Source: Xenorhabdus khoisanae
GTDB lineage: Bacteria > Pseudomonadota > Gammaproteobacteria > Enterobacterales > Enterobacteriaceae
NCBI RefSeq assembly: GCF_001037465.1
Contig: NZ_LFCV01000020.1
Span: 1 to 48,642, forward strand
Length of the DNA: 48,642 bases
Direction of reading: 5' to 3'
The translations under genes and the position numbers were made by a program. The notes beneath the pieces were generated by a model. The model saw only the letters and a list, made by a program, of their open reading frames with translations, was not told where the DNA came from and ran no database searches. Shown here one piece after another: positions 19,880 to 29,468 of the stretch; position 1 is the first letter of the stretch, and every line of letters starts with the position of its first letter.

Positions 19880-20431
19880 TTATTTTTTTGCTTGCAGGTA
19901 GCGTTGGGCAAAAAATAAGGCACTGACGTTTCTGGCTTCGTTGAAATCCGGATGTTCTAACAGTGACATCATTTCAGAGACAGGCCAGCGTTTCTGCGCC
20001 AAGGGTTCGGGTTCATCACCCTCCAGGCGTTCGGGGTACAGATCGTGGGCAATCACAATATTCATCTTGCTGGAAAAATAGGAAGGTGCCATCGTCAACT
20101 TCGCCAGAAGTTCCAATTTTCCCGCTCCGAAACCAATTTCTTCCTTTAATTCTCGATTGGCGGCGTCAAAAACACTTTCCCCGGCATCAATGGCTCCTTT
20201 TGGAAAGCCTAACTCGTATTGTTCAATACCTACCGCATATTCGTGAATAAGGATTAACTCATCGCCAATGATGGGAATAATCAGAACTGCTTCACGATTA
20301 GTCGGCTTCATACGCTCGTAAACGCGTTTTACACCGTTGCTGAATTCAAGATCAACAGATTGAATATTGAATAAACGTGAGCGGGCAATATCATTTATAT
20401 TCAGTATCTTAGGTTTTTTATGATCAATCAT
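19880..20431 (-). CDS. nudE: ADP compounds hydrolase NudE
   Basis: NudE is a Nudix hydrolase that cleaves ADP-ribose, NADH and diadenosine polyphosphates. The 183-residue protein aligns along its length with E. coli NudE. The Nudix box reads GAIDAGESVFDAANRELKEE with the expected Gly, Glu, Arg-Glu and Glu-Glu residues near 78-98. AGGGG upstream of the ATG supports the start. It is divergent from igaA and convergent with mrcA, as in other enterics. Confidence 0.95.
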   Translation of the reverse strand: MIDHKKPKILNINDIARSRLFNIQSVDLEFSNGVKRVYERMKPTNREAVLIIPIIGDELILIHEYAVGIEQYELGFPKGAIDAGESVFDAANRELKEEIGFGAGKLELLAKLTMAPSYFSSKMNIVIAHDLYPERLEGDEPEPLAQKRWPVSEMMSLLEHPDFNEARNVSALFFAQRYLQAKK

Positions 20432-20786
20432 GCTTGCCCCTGATTGTTGTCATATGCTGGCTAATTTAAAACAGTAATGCGCCCAATTAATGAGATCTTC
20501 TCGGCTAATTCAGGTCTTGTGATTAAATTGGAGACGCATCCAAACTTTGCTTTAATATGGCTGATTATGTTAGTAAATGATAGCGATTATCGCTTGAATG
20601 TATTTTTGTTACTATCTTACTCTTACAAAAAACTTTATTTTATGGAAAGGTATGAGAAAATTTATATAACCTTTTGTAAATAAAATTAAAATGGAAGGCA
20701 AGAATAGGAATAGCCTGATTCTGGTTGTTTCACGAGATTGTTATTCTGCCAGTCTCTGTATTGCTGTTATGGGCGTGGGGAAGAAA
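20432..20786. promoter_or_regulatory. nudE-igaA divergent promoter region
   Basis: This 355-base AT-rich spacer between divergent genes should contain both promoters. A compact palindrome AGCGAT-T-ATCGCT occupies 20582-20594 and could be an operator. An open frame continues upstream of the igaA ATG to 20691 but has no ribosome site and does not match the family, so it is treated as untranslated. Confidence 0.45.
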
Positions 20787-22895
20787 ATGAGCTCATTGGT
20801 CATTATATTGGCTACTTTTATCATTAGCCTGATTATAATGGCTTCCTTTCTGAATTTCAGATGGAAGCGGCTTGATAACGCGCGTTATCTACCGTCGATG
20901 GTCAAAACAGCCAGACGTAAATTGAATGCTGATGAATATCAATCCATAGAATCTTACTTGAGAAATGCTCATCTTCTGATGAAGCAAGGTAGCCGACATC
21001 AGGCAGGCTATCCGGCGTTACCGGTTAAAAGTGATAATGTTTATATCACCAGCCACCCTATTACCCGTTTTTCTGCCGCCGGAGATGAATCTCACCATTG
21101 GCGTTATTATGTTGATGAAACGGAAATACATTTACCTGTTTTTCTTGAGCCATTTATCAAGCAGCAGAATACGATTGAAATTATCCAGACAAGCTCGATA
21201 CCGATTGTCATCGCAGTCAATGGTCACTTTCTGAAAGATTATCAGCAGGATCTGTCCATTACGCGGGCGATAGCCAAAAAAGAGCATGCTTCCATCCAAA
21301 AAAATGGTAATTCAAGTGCTAACTTACTGTATGTCCGCAAGGAGACATTAGAAGAATATCGCCTGAGACATTCAACAGGGATTCAGGAAGGCATTCTCAT
21401 GAGTATGGGGCTTTCGATATGGTTTGTTGCTCTTTTCTTGCCCATCCCCATGTTCCCATGGTTAATGTCGGTTGCATTCTTAAGCATATTGGGCAGTTTC
21501 TGGCCGTACTTTCGGTTGCCTTCGGGTCGAAAATTATCCAATATTCATTGTTTCAGCGGTATTCCCAAACGTTGGGGAGTATTCAGCGAGTTTGAACCAG
21601 AGCAAAGAAAAAATATTTCACTGGGCGGTATTGATCTCATTTATCCGACGCATTGGGAACCCTATGTTTTTCACGATCTTGACCAGAATACAGATATAGA
21701 CATGTACGCCAACTGCCATGTTACCCGGCAGGGGCGCTATCTTTCCTTACATGAAGAAGAAAAACACTACCCTTATCAGCGCCACAGGAAGAATTTGATA
21801 TTGGTGGTTTTCTCCGTATTGGCCATGTCATTGCTTTATTTTTACCAGCCCGTGAGTTTATCCATGCGGCTCAGTTTGGCGTGGTTATATGGCAACAATA
21901 CTAAAGTTATTACCAGTTTTACCGAGCTACAAAAAATGCCGTTGAAGCCAGGAGATGTCCTGAAGGTCAAAGGTGTCGGGATGTGTTATATGCCGCCCAA
22001 TAGGGTATATGGGGGAGAGCTTTCGTTCTTCGCTGCATTCGATTGCTTCGGTATCTATTGGAACAGCGAAACGCCATTGCCATTACTGGAATCTAAACCC
22101 GTTGAGAAAGCGGCTGCGCTGATTAAAATAGTTAATGAGCAATTGCATCCGTTTTCAAATAACAGGAAGATCAACCCAAGTCTGGATGGATCTATTGTTA
22201 AATCGGGTATGATCCTGCTCGACAATTTTGCTCCAATCGTCTTAAAAACGCACAGTTTATGCCAGAAAGAGCCTGAGTGTAACCGCCTTAAGAACGCACT
22301 TGCCAATTTGGGGAACGCCAAGAATTGGAATGCGCTATTGAACGATGCCAGAAAAGGGAAGCTGGATGGAACTAAAGTGTTATTGCGTTCTGCCAGTGCG
22401 GATGCGTTGGAAAAACTGGTTGATACGACGACGGCATCATTTATCTATAGGGAAATGAATAAAATTACCACGCTGATAAATAGTCCATCGCCGGGAGGCG
22501 TTTTGCTGATTAGTGCAGAGAGGAAAGATTTACTCGAATATCCGATGCGGGTAGGCAATATGTATGAACATACTGCTCTGGAACGATGGCAGGAATTAGA
22601 AGAAGTTTTAGGATTACTGATGCGGACGCCATTCGAAACAGGGGGGATTGTGACGGAATTGTCCGAGAACGCAAATGGGACCCGCCAGATCACGCTGCAT
22701 CGTGAACCCGATACCAAGACTCTCATTCGTTATCTGGGCAGTTGTTTGCTGTTGGCAATATTACTGACGACGTTCACGATCAACATGATACTGGTTATAA
22801 AGAAAAAGCAGAAAAACCGACGGCGTCTCCAGCATATCACTCAATATTACGATAACTGTTTCAAATCATCCTCATCGCCGGTGGATTGGCGATAA
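20787..22895 (+). CDS. igaA: intracellular growth attenuator IgaA
   Basis: IgaA (also called YrfF or UmoB) is an inner-membrane protein that represses the Rcs phosphorelay by contacting RcsD. It is essential in several enterics when Rcs is intact. The 702-residue protein follows the family layout: an N-terminal membrane helix (about 2-20), cytoplasmic domains with the RWRYYVDE-like and LYVRKETLEEY segments, two central helices (about 200-245), a further helix near 335, a long periplasmic domain with conserved cysteines and a C-terminal helix near residue 660. The ATG at 20787 is chosen because GGGGAAG precedes it and E. coli IgaA begins at the equivalent position; an open frame runs 32 codons further upstream without support. 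Confidence 0.93.
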   Translation: MSSLVIILATFIISLIIMASFLNFRWKRLDNARYLPSMVKTARRKLNADEYQSIESYLRNAHLLMKQGSRHQAGYPALPVKSDNVYITSHPITRFSAAGDESHHWRYYVDETEIHLPVFLEPFIKQQNTIEIIQTSSIPIVIAVNGHFLKDYQQDLSITRAIAKKEHASIQKNGNSSANLLYVRKETLEEYRLRHSTGIQEGILMSMGLSIWFVALFLPIPMFPWLMSVAFLSILGSFWPYFRLPSGRKLSNIHCFSGIPKRWGVFSEFEPEQRKNISLGGIDLIYPTHWEPYVFHDLDQNTDIDMYANCHVTRQGRYLSLHEEEKHYPYQRHRKNLILVVFSVLAMSLLYFYQPVSLSMRLSLAWLYGNNTKVITSFTELQKMPLKPGDVLKVKGVGMCYMPPNRVYGGELSFFAAFDCFGIYWNSETPLPLLESKPVEKAAALIKIVNEQLHPFSNNRKINPSLDGSIVKSGMILLDNFAPIVLKTHSLCQKEPECNRLKNALANLGNAKNWNALLNDARKGKLDGTKVLLRSASADALEKLVDTTTASFIYREMNKITTLINSPSPGGVLLISAERKDLLEYPMRVGNMYEHTALERWQELEEVLGLLMRTPFETGGIVTELSENANGTRQITLHREPDTKTLIRYLGSCLLLAILLTTFTINMILVIKKKQKNRRRLQHITQYYDNCFKSSSSPVDWR

Positions 22896-22977
22896 TCCGA
22901 TGGGCTGTGTTACCCTCAGTCCGTCTTTTTGCCGGCTCCGATTAGATCGTGGGATCAGACAATTGGGAGAAGCTATC

Positions 22978-23391
22978 ATGTTGAATTCAGATACCGATCA
23001 GGCTGTACGCCTTGACAAATGGCTGTGGGCTGCCCGTTTTTACAAGACCCGTTCCAACGCACGTGAAATGATTGAAGGGGGTAAAGTCCATTATAATGGG
23101 CAGCGGAGTAAGCCGAGTAAACTGGTTGAGTTGAACGCAGAGATCAAACTGCGTCAGGGCAATGATGAGAAAACGGTGATCGTCCTGGCATTGAACAGCC
23201 ACAGACGTAGCGCCACCGAAGCCCAGCAACTTTATCAGGAAACGGCAGAAAGTATTATCAATCGGGAAAAAATGGCATTGGCCCGTAAAATGAATGCGCT
23301 GACGATGCCGCATCCTAATCGCCGTCCAGATAAAAAAGAGCGGCGTACACTGATTAAATTCAAGAACACAAAATTAAATGAGGCGGAATAA
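22978..23391 (+). CDS. hslR: ribosome-associated heat shock protein Hsp15
   Basis: Hsp15 binds 50S subunits carrying a stalled peptidyl-tRNA and helps recycle them. The 137-residue protein has the S4 RNA-binding fold at the N terminus (VRLDKWLWAARFYKTR then REMIEGGKVHYNGQR) and a basic C-terminal tail (RRPDKKERR). The start at 22978 has GGGAGAAG upstream and matches the E. coli start; the open frame extends upstream to 22900 without support. In E. coli the phosphatase gene yrfG separates igaA and hslR, but here only 82 bases do. Confidence 0.95.
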   Translation: MLNSDTDQAVRLDKWLWAARFYKTRSNAREMIEGGKVHYNGQRSKPSKLVELNAEIKLRQGNDEKTVIVLALNSHRRSATEAQQLYQETAESIINREKMALARKMNALTMPHPNRRPDKKERRTLIKFKNTKLNEAE

Positions 23392-23417
23392 CCGTCTCAG
23401 TGAAATGAGAGATATTT

Positions 23418-24290
23418 ATGACCAAGCATGACCAATTACACCGCTTTTTATTTGAAAGCTATTCTGTCAGGGGGGAACTCGTCTCCGTCAGCGAGACTTA
23501 CCAGCGGATGCTGGAGAATCACCATTTTCCTCAACCTGTACAGCAGCTATTGGGTGAATTGTTGGTCGCAACCAGCCTGTTGACAGCGACATTGAAATTC
23601 AATGGGGATATCACCGTACAGATTCAGGGTGATGGCCCGGTCAAGTTAGCGGTAATTAATGGCAACAACCAGCAACAGATGCGCGGCACTGCACGCATTG
23701 ATGGTGATATTAATGCAGCCAGCAGCTTGAGGGACATGATAGGCAATGGCTATATGGTCATTACTGTTACCCCAACAGAAGGTGAGCGCTATCAGGGGGT
23801 TGTGGCTCTGGAAGGCGATACGTTGGCAGAATGTCTGGATGCTTATTTCAGACAGTCTGAGCAGTTACCAACCCGTTTGTTTATCCGTACTGGAATGCAG
23901 GATGGAAAAATGGCTGCGGGTGGCATGTTATTGCAGGTTTTGCCGAGTGTACAAGAAGGCAGCGAGGATATGCTTGACCATCTGGTGCAACTTACTGCAA
24001 CCATTAAAGGTGAAGAACTGTTTACTCTGGATCCGAAAGAGATTTTGCATCGCCTTTATCATGAAGAAGATGTCACGCTCTATGATCCTCAGCAGGTTGA
24101 ATTTCGATGCACATGTTCCCAACAACGTTGTGCTGATACGTTAGCGACATTACCAGATGCTGACCTTCAGGAAATTTTGCACAACGATGGCAAAATTGAT
24201 ATGGAGTGTGAGTTCTGCGGGATGCACTATGTTTTCGATGAGAAAGATGTCAGCGAAATAAAAGCGACGAAAAAAGAACAGTCGCAATGA
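23418..24290 (+). CDS. hslO: redox-regulated chaperone Hsp33
   Basis: Hsp33 is a holdase chaperone activated when oxidation releases zinc from its C-terminal cysteines. The 290-residue protein matches E. coli HslO (292). The zinc cysteines are visible as CTC near residue 230 and CEFC near 263, in the expected CxC...CxxC arrangement, plus an additional Cys between them. The gene follows hslR after 26 bases with GAGAGAT as a ribosome site, the usual hslRO heat-shock unit. A terminator at 24369 follows. Confidence 0.96.
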   Translation: MTKHDQLHRFLFESYSVRGELVSVSETYQRMLENHHFPQPVQQLLGELLVATSLLTATLKFNGDITVQIQGDGPVKLAVINGNNQQQMRGTARIDGDINAASSLRDMIGNGYMVITVTPTEGERYQGVVALEGDTLAECLDAYFRQSEQLPTRLFIRTGMQDGKMAAGGMLLQVLPSVQEGSEDMLDHLVQLTATIKGEELFTLDPKEILHRLYHEEDVTLYDPQQVEFRCTCSQQRCADTLATLPDADLQEILHNDGKIDMECEFCGMHYVFDEKDVSEIKATKKEQSQ

Positions 24291-24368
24291 TAATGTATTT
24301 GCATGGGATAATGTATTTGCATAGATAGATTGTGCAGTTGCACTCGTTATGCATAACCGTTTTTTATG

Positions 24369-24390
24369 GGGCGTAAAATACGCCCTTTTT
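24369..24390 (+). terminator. hslO terminator
   Basis: The stem GGGCGTA/TACGCCC around AAA is followed by five T. Between it and the hslO stop, the segment ATAATGTATTTGCAT is repeated directly (about 24292 and 24309). Confidence 0.85.
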
Positions 24391-24550
24391 ATTATTTATC
24401 CTGTTTTCATTCCGTGTTCTGTGTCTCATATAAACTTAAAAAAAGTAATGTAATTTCGATTTTTTGATAACAATCGCTGTTAATTAGTCATAATTATTTA
24501 TTATCCCCCCGCAGAGATAGAGATAAAGTATAACTGACCAGGAGCAACAA

Positions 24551-26170
24551 ATGAGCGTTACAGGCATTACTGAGCAGGAACTTGCGGTTTATGGTATTCG
24601 TGGTGTTAGTGAAATTGTTTATAACCCAAGTTATGAATTGTTATTCTCTGAAGAAACCCAATCCTCACTACAGGGATATGAGCGCGGCACACTCACTAAT
24701 CTTGGTGCTGTCGCAGTAGATACAGGTATTTTTACAGGACGTTCCCCGAAAGATAAATACATTGTCCGTGATGATGTTACTCGCGATACCGTATGGTGGG
24801 CTGATCAAGGTAAAGGTAAAAATGATAATAAACCGCTCAGTCAGGAAACCTGGTCTCATCTCAAGGGGTTAGTTACTCAACAACTTTCAGGCAAACGTTT
24901 GTTTGTTGTGGATACCTTCTGCGGAGCCAATGAAGATACGCGCCTGAAAGTGCGTTTTATCACCGAAGTCGCCTGGCAGGCTCATTTTGTGAAAAACATG
25001 TTTATCCGCCCATCTGATGAAGAGCTGGTCGGTTTCACGCCTGATTTTATTGTGATGAATGGCGCCAAATGCACGAACCCACAGTGGAAAGAGCAAGGGC
25101 TGAATTCTGAGAACTTTGTTGCTTTTAACCTGACAGAGCGTATGCAGTTGATCGGTGGTACCTGGTACGGCGGGGAAATGAAAAAAGGGATGTTCTCAAT
25201 GATGAACTACCTGCTGCCACTGAAAGGTATCGCTTCCATGCACTGCTCCGCCAACGTGGGTGAAAAAGGCGATGTCGCTATTTTCTTTGGTCTTTCCGGT
25301 ACGGGCAAAACAACACTTTCCACTGATCCGAAACGTAAATTGATCGGTGATGATGAACATGGCTGGGATGATGACGGCGTGTTTAACTTTGAAGGTGGTT
25401 GCTATGCGAAAACCATCAACTTATCCAAAGAAGCCGAGCCAGATATCTATCACGCTATTCGCCGTGATGCCTTGCTGGAGAACGTTACTGTACTGGCAGA
25501 TGGCACGGTTGATTTCAATGATGGCTCCAAGACAGAAAATACCCGCGTCTCTTATCCTATCTATCACATTGACAACATCGTTAAGCCGGTATCAAAAGCA
25601 GGACACGCGACTAAAGTGATTTTCCTGACAGCAGATGCTTTTGGTGTGCTGCCTCCGGTTTCCCGACTGACTCCAGAGCAGACTCAATATCACTTCCTGT
25701 CAGGTTTTACTGCGAAATTGGCGGGAACTGAACGTGGTGTGACAGAACCGACCCCAACTTTCTCTGCTTGCTTTGGTGCGGCATTCCTGTCACTGCATCC
25801 GACTCAATATGCAGAAGTGCTGGTTAAGCGCATGCAGGTATCGGGCGCGAAAGCTTATCTGGTCAACACTGGCTGGAATGGTACAGGCAAACGTATTTCT
25901 ATCAAAGATACCCGTGCGATTATTGATGCTATCTTAAACGGTGACATTGAAGATGCAGATACCATCGAGCTGCCGATTTTTGATTTGACTGTTCCAACTT
26001 CATTGCCGGGTGTAGATACGGGGATTCTTGATCCACGCAACACCTACGCGGATAAATCCGAATGGGAAGTTAAGGCGAAAGATCTGGCACAGCGCTTTGT
26101 CGATAACTTCGATAAATATACCGATACCGCTGCGGGAGCCGCGCTGGTGAAGGCTGGCCCTAAACTGTAA
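24551..26170 (+). CDS. pckA: phosphoenolpyruvate carboxykinase (ATP)
   Basis: PckA decarboxylates and phosphorylates oxaloacetate to phosphoenolpyruvate, the first committed step of gluconeogenesis. The 539-residue protein matches E. coli PckA (540). The kinase-1a P-loop [11 protein letters not shown] lies near residue 248 and the metal-binding kinase-2 motif [21 protein letters not shown] just after it. AGGAGCAACAA supplies the ribosome site. It has its own spacer upstream and a perfect palindromic terminator downstream. With acs and actP in the same window it would support growth on acetate. Confidence 0.97.
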   Translation: MSVTGITEQELAVYGIRGVSEIVYNPSYELLFSEETQSSLQGYERGTLTNLGAVAVDTGIFTGRSPKDKYIVRDDVTRDTVWWADQGKGKNDNKPLSQETWSHLKGLVTQQLSGKRLFVVDTFCGANEDTRLKVRFITEVAWQAHFVKNMFIRPSDEELVGFTPDFIVMNGAKCTNPQWKEQGLNSENFVAFNLTERMQLIGGTWYGGEMKKGMFSMMNYLLPLKGIASMHCSANVGEKGDVAIFFGLSGTGKTTLSTDPKRKLIGDDEHGWDDDGVFNFEGGCYAKTINLSKEAEPDIYHAIRRDALLENVTVLADGTVDFNDGSKTENTRVSYPIYHIDNIVKPVSKAGHATKVIFLTADAFGVLPPVSRLTPEQTQYHFLSGFTAKLAGTERGVTEPTPTFSACFGAAFLSLHPTQYAEVLVKRMQVSGAKAYLVNTGWNGTGKRISIKDTRAIIDAILNGDIEDADTIELPIFDLTVPTSLPGVDTGILDPRNTYADKSEWEVKAKDLAQRFVDNFDKYTDTAAGAALVKAGPKL

Positions 26171-26194
26171 TTTCTGTTTATAAGCTATTCCTAT

Positions 26195-26228
26195 GAAAGC
26201 CCCCTATCCGGCCGGATAGGGGGCTTTC
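26195..26228 (+). terminator. pckA terminator, perfect 34-base palindrome
   Basis: The arms GAAAGCCCCCTATCCGG and its exact complement meet with no unpaired spacer. As RNA the central bases would form the loop, and the stem ends in CTTTCTT. It lies between pckA and the convergent yhhW and may serve both. Confidence 0.85.
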
Positions 26229-26285
26229 TTAACTGATATTTCTCAATTTGATACAGGGAAAGGGCATAAAATTAAAGCTCTGACA

Positions 26286-26981
26286 TTAATGGGATGGCAG
26301 ATCGAACAGCAGAATCTCACTTTTCTGGCTGGCAGTTAATTGAAGAAGGGATTCATCCCAGATAGCGACACCATCGCTGGTGGTAGCCAGCGTTCCATTG
26401 ATCGTCACTTCTCCCCGAACAACCTGAATCCAGATTTTTCGTGCTTTTTCCGCATGATATTCCCCCTTTTCACCGTTTTTGAAGGCCCAACGCCATAACG
26501 TCATATCCTGAAAAACTTGCAGGGAACCCGCACGGGCATCAGGAGAAAGGACTAACTGGCGGCCTTCAACAGTCTTAAAACGGCGCTGTTCATAACGGGG
26601 AATGAGTCCTGCTTTATCTGGCATGATCCAGATTTGGTAAAGGTGTAACTGGCTATCATGATGTGGATTAAATTCTGAATGACGAATGCCGGTTCCTGCA
26701 CTCATAATCTGGAATTCTCCCGTCGGCACTTGTCCCTGATTTCCCATGCTATCTTGATGCTCTACTGTTCCGGACAGCACATAAGTTAATATTTCCATAT
26801 CCTTGTGAGGATGCATGCCGAATCCCTGGCCTGCATCAATAACATCTTCATTAATGACTCTGAGAACGGAAAATCCCATAAAATTTGCATCGTAATAGTT
26901 GGCAAATGAAAAAGTGTGCCAACTGTCCAGCCAACCATGATTGGCATGGCCTCGTTCTGAAGCGCGACGTAAGTAGATCAT
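26286..26981 (-). CDS. yhhW: pirin family protein YhhW
   Basis: This 231-residue bicupin matches E. coli YhhW (231), which can act as a quercetin 2,3-dioxygenase in vitro; its physiological substrate is unknown. The metal-binding cupin motif is intact: HPHKDMEI, followed by EHQDSMGN and the IRHSEFNPHHD segment. The ATG at 26979-26981 is chosen over a TTG two codons upstream because it gives the conserved MIYLR start and has GAGGG upstream. The gene lies directly downstream of ryhB on the same strand, as in E. coli. Confidence 0.95.
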   Translation of the reverse strand: MIYLRRASERGHANHGWLDSWHTFSFANYYDANFMGFSVLRVINEDVIDAGQGFGMHPHKDMEILTYVLSGTVEHQDSMGNQGQVPTGEFQIMSAGTGIRHSEFNPHHDSQLHLYQIWIMPDKAGLIPRYEQRRFKTVEGRQLVLSPDARAGSLQVFQDMTLWRWAFKNGEKGEYHAEKARKIWIQVVRGEVTINGTLATTSDGVAIWDESLLQLTASQKSEILLFDLPSH

Positions 26982-27095
26982 TTTCAAAATCCCTCAATGT
27001 TTTTTGTAGTCTAGTTGAAGGGCTGAAATATAAAAGATTAGAAATTTAATCTTAGAAGTCAAAAAAACTGAACAAAAAGCGAGGAATTATCGGAC

Positions 27096-27123
27096 AAAAA
27101 AAAAGCCAGCAATAAGCTGGCTT
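27096..27123 (-). terminator. ryhB terminator
   Basis: An 8-base stem (AAGCCAGC/GCTGGCTT, five-base loop) is followed on the minus strand by a run of up to nine T including stem-base pairs. Hfq binds such tails in this sRNA class. Confidence 0.93.
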
Positions 27124-27200
27124 ATAAAAAGTAAACACTGGAAGCAATGTGAGCAATGTCGTACTTTCACATGGACCCTGAAGGTGGTGCACTGAAAGTG
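27096..27200 (-). ncRNA. ryhB: RyhB iron-responsive small RNA
   Basis: On the minus strand this segment contains the seed core of E. coli RyhB: ACGACATTGCTCACATTGCT at 27143-27162, continuing into TCCAG, which I recognise as identical to E. coli. It ends in a strong hairpin (AAGCCAGC/GCTGGCTT) and a T run. RyhB pairs with mRNAs of iron-using proteins, with Hfq, when iron is scarce, and sodB and acnA-type mRNAs are typical targets. The location between yhhW and a yhhY-like GNAT gene is the same as in E. coli. The 5' end is inferred from the -10 element, giving about 105 nt, slightly longer than the 90 nt of E. coli. The first 30 or so bases differ. Confidence 0.93.
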
Positions 27201-27202
27201 TT

Positions 27203-27236
27203 AAGAATGATAATCGTTCTCAATATCACTTGTAAA
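27203..27236 (-). promoter_or_regulatory. Fur-controlled ryhB promoter
   Basis: Positions 27203-27221 (AAGAATGATAATCGTTCTC) match about 15 of 19 Fur-box positions. On the minus strand a TTTACA (27231-27236) and a TATCAT (27207-27212) are spaced 18 bases apart as -35 and -10, with the Fur site over the -10 region. This is the arrangement expected for derepression of ryhB under iron limitation. Confidence 0.85.
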
Positions 27237-27269
27237 GTGTTTTTTTAATCAAATTTAGGATGCGTTTAT

Positions 27270-28196
27270 CTATACCCCTAATTCCATTTGATAGAGATGT
27301 CGGGTTCCTGAGTCATGAAACTGATAGGGCGTTAGCTGATAGCCTCTTAGCCATAGTAAAAACCAGCCATCATGTGTGTCGGGGCATAATCCTGCGAAGC
27401 GGAAGCCCCCTTTTTTGAGCTGTGAATACAATTTCAGGGATTCTTCACACGCAGGCAGTTTTAAATAGATTAATTGTCCGGTTGGAAAATCGATAACTTC
27501 CGATAAAAAGTCAGAATGAACCTCATAGAGAGTGATCTCCAGACGTCGACCGGATTTTTTAATGGTAAACGGCCCCGAGGTAAGGAAACGACGATAGGCT
27601 TGCTGCCCACTTGGGGATGACTCACCCACATATTGGCTTATCTGGGTAACCCAGTTTTGCCAGGGTCGTGGCCAGTTCAGTTTAGGCAGTGGCAACGACT
27701 TAAGCGGCAAAATGCCCTGAACGATACTTTCAGGCTCAGGCAGCCCAAATGGTGAATCGACATAATCCAGCATCAGGGCTGTCGAATAAAAGCCTAAGTT
27801 CCGGGCGATGTACTGGCTTTTCGGATGAGAACATACCTGTTTTATCGTCAATAAATTATAACTTAGCTCTTTTGCATAGCGGCATAAATAGCTGCCCAGA
27901 GACTTAGCCACACCATAGCCCTGAAAATCGGGATCTACGGCGATGAGTGCAAGTTCTGCATGGTTTTGCTGCACCGCATCTTTAACCAGTGCAGCATGAC
28001 CGATGAACCGCCCTTGATGGAACGCTAAGGCAGAATACCACTGCCCCGTGACTTGATTATCATCAATGAGCCTTGGCAGATAAATATCAGGATAGACATA
28101 CGAGTCGCCGTAGACTCCACGGAATAATCGGCTGATCTTTTTATCATCACCCGACTGGTAACTTCTAATCTGAATAGCGGAAGGGAAGATAGTCAT
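27270..28196 (-). CDS. GNAT-domain protein, last gene of the lux-like operon
   Basis: This 308-residue protein has an N-terminal GNAT acetyltransferase domain (about residues 8-150). The acetyl-CoA-binding region reads IAVDPDFQGYGVAKSLG near residue 90, a good match to the V-x-x-x-x-R/Q-G-x-G/A pattern. The C-terminal half (about 190-308) has no family I recognise. It begins 12 bases after the preceding PaaK-like gene, so it belongs to the operon. The ATG at 28194-28196 with AAAGG upstream is chosen over a TTG three codons earlier. The acceptor substrate is unknown. It sits where E. coli has yhhY, also a GNAT protein, but the long C-terminal part and operon context argue against orthology. 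Confidence 0.85.
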   Translation of the reverse strand: MTIFPSAIQIRSYQSGDDKKISRLFRGVYGDSYVYPDIYLPRLIDDNQVTGQWYSALAFHQGRFIGHAALVKDAVQQNHAELALIAVDPDFQGYGVAKSLGSYLCRYAKELSYNLLTIKQVCSHPKSQYIARNLGFYSTALMLDYVDSPFGLPEPESIVQGILPLKSLPLPKLNWPRPWQNWVTQISQYVGESSPSGQQAYRRFLTSGPFTIKKSGRRLEITLYEVHSDFLSEVIDFPTGQLIYLKLPACEESLKLYSQLKKGGFRFAGLCPDTHDGWFLLWLRGYQLTPYQFHDSGTRHLYQMELGV

Positions 28197-28208
28197 CGAT
28201 TTCAACCT

Positions 28209-29468
28209 TTAGTTATAACTACGCAGATCCACAACTCTCTGCAATTTTCCTGATCGTGGGTGCGTATACATACCATCAATATTGGTTTGCACAATCTCCA
28301 ACAGACTTTGATGTATGTTGGCCTTGGCCAGATTAGGAAAAGCCGTCAGTACTCTATGGCGTATTTTGTCGATATCGACTGTTTGAAGACTTGCTACCAA
28401 CAGTCTGATTTTGTCTTCTCCTGCCTGCTGACTTAGCTCTAGTTGCCAGGCCAGAAGCTCCGTCTGCTGTGATAGCTGTGTGGCTAAATCATCAGGGAAT
28501 AATGACAGTGTGCCAAACCGAATGCGGTAACCTTGGTTGGCACGTCCTTGCAGAGCGAACTTGCGGTGCATCTGTTCTGGCTCACACCAGCAAGCCATAT
28601 CGCCGGTAGGATAGCGGATCACCGGCATGAGTTTTCGTTGTAGATTGGTGACAACGAGCAGGCCGCACTTACCCGGAGCCGTAATCGGTTGGTGAGTAAT
28701 TTCATCCACGATTTCGATAATGGTGTCTTCCTCAAATACCCGATGCTCTCCTTGTTGACACTCAGGATCAGCAAAGCCGATCAAGCCGGCATCAACACTG
28801 GCACAGCCTATTGATCCCAAACGCGCATTAGGAAAAACCTGCTGTATGATAGCTGTCTGTGAATCAAACAGGCTCTCTCCACCGTACAAAATGGTCTCCA
28901 CCATCGGCAATGTTTGTCCCACATCTTTCAGATAGTGAGCAAGGCGGATTAACTGAACGGGCACCCCCGCCAGCACATTGATGTTATGCAGTTGAATATT
29001 GTTAACCAGCAAATCATCTTCAACCTTGCAGGTGAAAGGATATTCCAATATGGGGAGTGGCGAATTTGATAATGCGCCGTGAATAAATATGAAACTGGTA
29101 TACAGATCGCCAGCAAAAAACAGATTGGCTACACGATCCCCAGTCTTCAACTGGCGGGCAATACCTTGCCCAAAGGCGTGAATAAATGCTTTCCACTCTT
29201 GCTGACTGAAAACTGATAATCGTCCATCGCTGGTTGATCCACCCGTTTTATATACATGACCGCCTGCCAGTGGTGCAGTCAGTACCGGCCAAGTTTGTAA
29301 ATCGTTTGAATGTGCCCAGTAATCACTGGGCTCCACGAGTGGCAAATCTTTCAACGTCCAGTTCTCGGGAACGGACTGGTAGAGTGCTTTGTAATAAGCA
29401 GAATGCTCGCGTGCATGATGGAGCAAATCAATCAATGCTGTTCTGGTCATTATCTGAATTTTACTCAC
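28209..29468 (-). CDS. PaaK-like adenylate-forming enzyme
   Basis: This 419-residue protein resembles phenylacetate-CoA ligase (PaaK)/coenzyme F390 synthetase adenylating enzymes. The P-loop-like motif YKTGGSTSDGR is at residues 73-83, an LYGGESL motif is near 214, and the IRYPTGDMACW stretch near 303 matches the conserved Y-x-T/L-G-D motif. A short C-terminal alpha/beta domain follows. Such enzymes activate a carboxylic acid as acyl-AMP and usually transfer it to CoA. The start is uncertain: a GTG at 29466-29468 abuts the previous stop, and an ATG at 29448-29450 is the alternative. It is the third gene of a four-gene operon. The acid substrate cannot be told from sequence. Confidence 0.88.
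   Translation of the reverse strand: MSKIQIMTRTALIDLLHHAREHSAYYKALYQSVPENWTLKDLPLVEPSDYWAHSNDLQTWPVLTAPLAGGHVYKTGGSTSDGRLSVFSQQEWKAFIHAFGQGIARQLKTGDRVANLFFAGDLYTSFIFIHGALSNSPLPILEYPFTCKVEDDLLVNNIQLHNINVLAGVPVQLIRLAHYLKDVGQTLPMVETILYGGESLFDSQTAIIQQVFPNARLGSIGCASVDAGLIGFADPECQQGEHRVFEEDTIIEIVDEITHQPITAPGKCGLLVVTNLQRKLMPVIRYPTGDMACWCEPEQMHRKFALQGRANQGYRIRFGTLSLFPDDLATQLSQQTELLAWQLELSQQAGEDKIRLLVASLQTVDIDKIRHRVLTAFPNLAKANIHQSLLEIVQTNIDGMYTHPRSGKLQRVVDLRSYN

Noticed and set aside
20691-20786. 32-codon N-terminal extension of igaA
   Set aside because: No ribosome site at the upstream start and no match to the family. The ATG at 20787 has both.
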